Assembly (NCBI RefSeq): GCF_000485595.1
Contig: NW_014577145.1
Location: forward strand, 585,544 to 609,308
Source: Priapulus caudatus
Lineage: Eukaryota > Priapulida > Priapulimorpha > Priapulimorphida > Priapulidae
Reading direction: 5' to 3'
DNA length: 23,765 nt
Part shown: positions 18,740-23,765 of the stretch, piece by piece
Numbering within the stretch: the first letter of the stretch is position 1
Layout of the letters: each line of letters begins with the position of its first letter
Notes under the pieces: generated by a model
Databases searched by the model: none
What the model was told of the DNA's origin: nothing
What the model saw: the letters and a program-made list of their open reading frames with translations, nothing else
Program-made: the position numbers and the translations under genes

Positions 18740-19228
18740 ACCTGTGACTGCATGTGGGGAGAAGGTGATGGAGATCGAATAAAGAAGGTCGTGGAGGAGG
18801 AGTAGGAGGCAGGAGGAGGAGGAGGAGGAGGAGGAGGGGAGGCGAAGCGGAAGGAAGGGGGAGGAAGAGGGAAAGGAGAAGGTGATGGAGATCGAATGAA
18901 GAAGGTCATGGAGGAAGAGTAGGGGGCAGGAGGAGGAGGAGGAGGAGGGGAGAAGGTGGTGGAGCTCGAATAAAGGAGGTAATGGAGGAGGAGTAGGAGG
19001 CAGGAGGAGGAGGAGGGGAGAAGGTGATGGAGCTCGAATAAAGAAGGCCATGGAGGAGGAGTTGGGGCAGGAGGAGGAGGAGGAGGAGGAGGAGGGAAGA
19101 AGGTGTTGGAGTAGGGGTAGGAGGAGGGGAGGAGGAGGGGAGAAGGTGGTGGAGCTCGAATAAAAAAGGTCATGGAGGAGGAGTTGGGGCAGGAGGAGGA
19201 GGAGGAGGAGGAGGGAAGAAGGTGTTGG
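18740..19228 (+). repeat. GGA-rich minisatellite, about five units
   Basis: Units beginning GAGAAGGTG(A/G)TGGAG(A/C)TCGAAT recur near 18759, 18878, 18950, 19018 and 19140, each followed by a variable (GGA)n run. The unit length varies from about 70 to 120 bp because the GGA run length varies. A single N at 19229 ends the array. The long reverse-strand Pro/Ser-rich translation is compositional. Confidence 0.9.
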
Positions 19229-19229
19229 N

Positions 19230-19280
19230 TAGTAGTAGCAACAGCAGCAGTAGCAGCAGTAGCAGCAGTAGTAGTAGCAG
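19230..19280 (+). repeat. (AGC/AGT)n trinucleotide repeat
   Basis: A mixed TAG/CAG trinucleotide run immediately follows the single N and abuts the next transposon end. Confidence 0.9.
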
Positions 19281-19281
19281 C

Positions 19282-19716
19282 CAGTGGCGTAGACAGGTCC
19301 TCAGTTGTGGGGGGGATGATTTCGCTGTTACTTTCATCGCAATGTATATGAGGAATGTGCGCGAGCAGCGCACACCGCGAGCGCCTTGGCGCAAAGCCCT
19401 TAATGGGTGGGGTCCAGGGGCCCGCCCTAGGGCCTGGCAGGGTGCAGGGGCAGAGCCCTTTCCCGGGGTCCAAGGGGCGGAGCCCCCGGAAGCTCTTGGA
19501 TTTTAGCAATTTAGAACCTTCAAGATGGTAAGAAAAATCCTGATAGTCTATGATAAAGATGTCCAAAATTGATTGCTTTTAGATTGCAACTTTTTAACAA
19601 TTCCACACAGTGGGAGAGGGACACCCCCTCCAACACCCCCCCCCCCGGGCGCTTCGTGCCCTGGAGCTCGCATGATTCGCCCCCCCCCCTATAATTTTCT
19701 TCTGGATCCGCCACTG
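19282..19716. mobile_element. Probable hAT-like element with CAGTGGCG ends
   Basis: The left end is CAGTGGCGTAGAC (from 19282) and the right end is TGGATCCGCCACTG (to 19716), with an 8-bp perfect terminal inverted repeat. The interior has the G/C-rich iterations common in such elements and no transposase. No TSD is seen on comparing the flanks (GTAGCAGC left; GT on the right, then GTTGTG after removing the adjacent insertion). The boundaries are therefore tentative. Confidence 0.5.
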
Positions 19717-19718
19717 GT

Positions 19719-19917
19719 CAGGCGCGGATTTAGGCCGGTTTGCACCGGTTTCCAGAAACCGGTCACAGGCTGAGTATCTTCAGAATTGACGCTCAAAATT
19801 CACCAGAATGCACCAAATATAGCCTTTTTTTTATTCCCGGGGGGCATGCCCCGGACCCCCCTAGCTGTGACTAGTACTATGGAAACTGGTCACCCAAACC
19901 CTCTGGATCCGCCCCTG
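19719..19917. mobile_element. 199-bp hAT-like MITE with 5-bp TSD
   Basis: Starts CAGGCGCGGATTTAG and ends CTGGATCCGCCCCTG, imperfect inverted repeats. Identical 5-mers CTGGT flank it (19714-19718 and 19918-19922). The left TSD overlaps the last bases of the 19282-19716 element, so this MITE inserted at that element's right edge and is younger. No coding capacity. Confidence 0.75.
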
Positions 19918-20880
19918 CTGGTTGTGTGTGTATGTGTGTGTGGGTGGGGGGGGGGTTGCGTGTTATTAAACCTCTGGGATTCAAAGAAAAACATTACCCT
20001 AGAATACACAAAATTGCACTTACAATATCAATTTTTTTCAATTCCCTCAAAAACGCTTCAGGTCGTGTCTCCCTCCTGCATGTTTAGGGGGGGGGGTCCG
20101 GGGATTTTGTTGAAAGTAACACCTCCTCGATGCAATTTCCTGCACTATGAGGCAGCACTATTAAGCATTCTTCATCACAATAACATCACTATTGAGTTGA
20201 GTATTTTTACCTTTGGGGACACCAAAGACTAAAATACTTACTACCAAATCTGTGCTATGTACATGTCCTCACTGGGGTTACCAGTGCAGACTTACCTAGG
20301 CTAAAATACCTTTGCCCTGAAAATTCTAGGGGGGAGGGCGACCGCCCCGTGCTACCGACCCCCCGTTGACAACTACAGCACTGGAATCATCTCGCACTGA
20401 AATTTTGAGAAAACGTATATTTTACTGAGAACGTTAAAAGGTTCAAATCTGGTTGTTTTTCTCATATTTTTTTTGAACAAAAAAGTGCATTTTTTCACCC
20501 CTCATACAAAATCAGGAATATACTTCCGGTCGGGTCTCAGCACCCCCATCCCCCCCAAAAAAATGAGATAAAATAGAATTTTCCCATTCAATCCCCGTGA
20601 AGATTCAACATCCCAACTCTCAATAGGTCTATTCTAATTTTGAATAAAGCAAGGATTTAACTTTCGTGCGCAGTGATAAGACTTTGGGGATTTTGAAAAA
20701 AAAATCGTATATGGGGAACCCGTCCAAAATTAACCGTCTGAGTTTCAGTAAAACAATGTCATTCTTGGAACGAGTTACAGCCATTTTACAGTAGATGGAT
20801 GTCACGTTCCATTTCTGTAATAATATTTTAGGAGAGTATGAATAGCGATGACGGATTTGTTGATAAATATCCAGTATTTA

Positions 20881-21000
20881 TTGTCTGTAAAATATTAAAT
20901 TTTTCCCCATTTTCTTTCTGAAAGTAGGGGGGATGAAAGCCACCCCACCTCAATAAGTGTGGGGGGTTATACCCCCATCCCCCCGCTATCTACGCCCCTG
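20881..21000 (+). mobile_element. Transposon 3' end, family with CTATCTACGCCCCTG terminus, copy 1
   Basis: The stretch from TTTCCCCATTTTC through CTGAAAGTAGGGGGGATGA to the terminus CTATCTACGCCCCTG at 21000 is repeated at 21180-21317. The terminal sequence resembles an inverted CAGGGGCGTAGATAG transposon end. The matching left end was not identified. Bases 19920-20880 are G/C-run-rich, transposon-like sequence with no resolvable boundaries and no gene. Confidence 0.55.
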
Positions 21001-21179
21001 TCAGATAAACTCAAATTTGACTTTTGATATGCATACAAATATTCATAATCATAATCTTTGTTAGCAGTACTCTACAGGCGCCGCGGAACAATTTTTGAAG
21101 TAGGGGTGCTCAATTTGTTACGCTCGACAGTGGCCAATGCAGGTTTTCGAGGAGGGTGTCAGAAACAGGCGGTGGTATA

Positions 21180-21317
21180 TGCGGGTCCTCCCCCAGAAAA
21201 TTTTGAATCCCCCATTTTCCTCCTGAAAGTAGGGGGGGATGATTGTACACGCCATCCCCCCACGTCAATAAATGGGGGGGATGCATCCCCCCATCCCCCC
21301 CGCTATCTACGCCCCTG
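21180..21317 (+). mobile_element. Transposon 3' end, same family, copy 2
   Basis: Shares CCCCATTTTC, CTGAAAGTAGGGGGG and GCTATCTACGCCCCTG with 20881-21000, including the intervening C- and G-runs that can pair into a hairpin. It ends at 21317. No matching left end or TSD was found. Confidence 0.55.
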
Positions 21318-21447
21318 GGCAAGAACAAAGGCAATCCCAGCGATTGTAAAAACGGACACAATGTTCGATATCTATCTAATAAGATAACTATCGAGAATAC
21401 ACAGATATGATCAATCATGATCATGATAATCAAACACTTATTTCTGG

Positions 21448-21485
21448 TGATTAATTGATTAATCAATTGATTAATTGATCAATCC
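21448..21485 (+). repeat. AT-rich palindromic repeat (TTGATTAA/TTAATCAA)
   Basis: Alternating TGATTAAT and ATTAATCA words form overlapping palindromes. Bases 21486-22144 after it are AT-rich with no supported gene; the only landmark is an AATAAA at 21847-21852. Confidence 0.6.
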
Positions 21486-22144
21486 TGGACCCAGGGTAAC
21501 TGATGTAATTGTGATACGTACGTGTGATTGTTACACATCGCAGTCGATAAACGACAATTAAGCAGACTTTTGTTCAAATGACAAAGAGTTGGAAAGGTGT
21601 AGATTGTTTGTCAGAAATGATATGAATTTTTGAATTTTTCTATAAAACATGCTGAAGACGTCAGTATTGGGTATCGCTGCTTCCGAGACGGAGCTTCGGG
21701 CTTCTGCACAGCCGAAGAAAGTAAGGCCACGATGCCTATAGATGGCGCCACTTTCCCTTTTCCTTTTCCTTTTTCTTTCCCTAAGCCTGCATTTAATAAT
21801 ATAATAATCTAATCGTTTAATTTTATGATATTTTAATAAGTGATGTAATAAAGCTATTGGAATATATGCACCATTGGGTGTTTATTTGTGCTTGCTAGAA
21901 CAATCATAATTATGATTTGTCAGTGACCCATGCAAACAGTGCATATAACAGAAACCTATGCATGCGCGAAAAATAAAAATACGCGAAAATTCTCTTCTTT
22001 ATATGCGCTTGATGTTTTAGTGACCAAATCCTAGCGTTGTTGCAACCTACAACCATGTTTTAATTAACTTACAATGGAGTAGAAGTTCCGTTATAACATA
22101 CACCTTAGTAGCGCACAGAGCACGCGCCTAATATAACGCGTGCC

Positions 22145-22207
22145 CTTGGGAATATCAAGAGTGCATAATAGAGTTAAATTAATATATTATGCACTCTTGG
22201 GAATATC
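22145..22207. repeat. Hairpin bounded by 12-bp direct repeats
   Basis: AAGAGTGCATAAT (22157-22169) is the exact inverse of ATTATGCACTCTT (22186-22198), giving 13-bp arms around a 16-nt AT-rich loop. CTTGGGAATATC occurs both before (22145-22156) and after (22196-22207). AAGAGTGCAT recurs near 22248. Bases 22208-22779 hold nothing else I can support. Confidence 0.6.
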
Positions 22208-22784
22208 CATCGCGCGCCGCGACAGGGAGTAGTCTATGCAGAACAGTTAAGAGTGCATGTGAGCCCACACACGTCGCCGCGCGGCGGTGACAGTTCAGCC
22301 GTGGTTTTGTATAGTGTGTAGTCAGACGCATATAATCTTCATTTGGAGTCATTGAGTAGAATAAATCATCTATAGTCCGTATTCTACGTGTTCGCATCAT
22401 GCTATGATACGATCGTGCTCAGCTCGCACTCGCAGCGTACTCGCACAAGACACGCATATCTCCTACGTACCCCGTACAAGGCTTCCGTGATATCTGCGAG
22501 CGCCGGACCTGGGAGCTAAGACATCGCAAGGTACTCGAACATTAAATTACTATACGATACACAGCCATCGCGCCGCAGTATCATTTGGGCCAGTGACTAG
22601 GGATACTAGTAATCTTGTATCACTTAGTATCGTACGTCGGGTGACATCGTTCATCTGATATCGAACGGCATTGAGTAACGCACACGCGAATGTGTGAGGA
22701 ACTTAATCAACACTAGATCGAGAGATAACAATCATAACACCCAATCATCTATATCACCTATGGGTGTGCGTGTGTGTGCGTATG

Positions 22785-23285
22785 CAGGGGCGGATCCAGG
22801 GCTGAAGCAGGACAGTATTTTTCCAGATTTTATGGGCACATCCCCCATAAAGGGCACACCACCACACAGTGGGCGCCGTTAGGCGCGGAAGCACATGGCG
22901 GGGGGTCTGGGGAGCCTCCCCCAGGAAATTTCAAAGTTTCAAGGGTCCCTGGGCACATTTATGTGCACCAAATGAGCACCATATTTGAGCACACATTTAG
23001 TCAAGCAGCAATAGCTAAAAACCATAGGGAATTTTATTTCTGCTTCATTTTGCCTGCGCTTTGCATACCAGCAATTAATGCAGAATCATTCAAGCACTTT
23101 CCTTCTTTTACAGATATTAAAGCTAGTTTTGTTACCATATGTAAAATTTTGATTTCCTTCAAGTCCTGTCAATGAATCCGAAGAAAAAGAAAACAAATAA
23201 AAAATATAGCCAAATTCCATCAAGGGCACTTTGAAATCTAGACCGTATTTCACAATACGGCAAATACGGTCTGAATCCGCCCCTG
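22785..23285 (+). mobile_element. hAT-like non-autonomous transposon, internally deleted clean copy with 5-bp TSD
   Basis: The ends CAGGGGCGGATCCAG and CTGAATCCGCCCCTG are inverted repeats matching at 14 of 15 positions. They are flanked by GTATG on both sides (22780-22784 and 23286-23290). Sequence matches 804-1240 and then, after a deletion, 1915-2028. Relative to the longer copy it lacks about 675 bp of interior and a further short stretch. The 3' subterminal hairpin GACCGTATTT / AAATACGGTC (23241-23271) is intact. No transposase. Confidence 0.85.
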
Positions 23286-23286
23286 G

Positions 23287-23735
23287 TATGTGTACGTGTG
23301 CGTGTGTGCGCGCCGTATGCCTATACGTGTGCGCGCCGTGTGCCTATGCGTCTGCGTGTGTGCGCGTATGTGTGCGTGTGCGTGTGTGCACGCCGTGTGA
23401 CTATGCGTGAGCGTGTGTGCGCGCCGTGTTCGTGTGCGTCTGCGTCTGCGTGTTCGTGTTCGTGTGCGTGCGTACGTGCGTGTGCGCGCGCCGTGTGCCT
23501 ATGCGTGTGCGCGCGCGCGTATGTGTGCGTGTGCGTGTGTGCGCGCCGTGTGCCTATGCGTAAGCACGTGTGCACGCGTGTGTGCACGCCGTGCTCGTGT
23601 GCGTCTGCGTGTGCTTGTTCGTGTGCGTGCGCGCCGTGTGCCTATGCGTGTACGTACGTGCGCGCCGTGTGCCTATGTGTGTACGTGTGCGTGTGCGTGC
23701 GTGCGTACGTGCATGTGCGCGTGTATATCCGTGTA
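23287..23735 (+). repeat. TG/CG-rich minisatellite with GCCGTGTGCCTATGCGT core
   Basis: The core GCCGTGTGCCTATGCGT or a close variant recurs about seven times (near 23311, 23334, 23391, 23489, 23546, 23631 and 23665) between TGCG/TGTG runs of variable length. Arg- and His-rich translations on both strands are compositional. The last 30 bases of the window leave the repeat. Confidence 0.9.
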
Positions 23736-23765
23736 ATAATGCGCTTGGTTGCTATTACCTCCTGC

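Noticed and set aside
18694-19566. 290-aa Pro/Ser-rich open frame on the minus strand
   Set aside because: It translates the GGA minisatellite and a trinucleotide repeat, and it spans an N.
20440-20450. GGTTCAAATCT resembling a tRNA or SINE B-box
   Set aside because: There is no A-box at the right distance and no cloverleaf around it.
21630-21852. 60-aa open frame followed by AATAAA (21847-21852)
   Set aside because: There is no domain, splice signal or conserved motif. An AATAAA in AT-rich DNA is expected by chance.
23321-23736. Arg/His-rich open frames on both strands at the window end
   Set aside because: They are compositional products of the TG/CG minisatellite.

Overview
This is eukaryotic nuclear DNA, almost certainly from an invertebrate animal. 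It carries one gene with a clean GT-AG spliceosomal intron that encodes an ankyrin-repeat protein with a FEM1-like, Cullin-2 type C-terminus. It also holds a THAP-domain transposase relic, many short non-autonomous DNA transposons with terminal inverted repeats (TIRs) and target-site duplications (TSDs), and long microsatellites. There is no operon-like packing. The species cannot be named from the sequence alone.

Layout. 1-3060: a roughly 3-kb repeat (copy A) with a hAT-like non-autonomous element (804-2028) and a frameshifted THAP/HTH transposase fragment (2604-3045) that runs into a (CT)n tract. 3100-4900: small inverted-repeat elements, including a 94-bp foldback with a 9-bp TSD and a Tc1/mariner-like TIR element with TA flanks. 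5084-6758: a three-level nest of DNA transposons. 7529-8857: a compound microsatellite. 8850-13020: the same 3-kb repeat again (copies B and C), split by a 25-N gap across which about 1 kb is present twice. 13010-14092: a long CT-rich tract. 14100-15400: flank upstream of the gene, with a long hairpin around a TATA-like core.

15404-18188 is the only convincing protein-coding gene: two exons, 792 aa, about 20 ankyrin repeats, then an Elongin BC-box and a Cul2-box. By family knowledge this makes it a candidate substrate receptor of a CRL2 ubiquitin ligase. Its repeat array is strongly homogenised at DNA level, and its intron contains a tandem duplicate of the end of exon 1.

18600-23765: tandem repeats and minisatellites, further hAT-like elements (two with 5-bp TSDs), and largely featureless unique DNA.

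Copies A, B and C differ from each other by many single-base indels, while the 22785-23285 transposon copy and the gene look clean. The first 2 kb or so and 7.5-14 kb therefore probably contain uncorrected long-read sequence, and frame breaks there should not be read as biology. No other gene shares a pathway with the ankyrin gene in this window.
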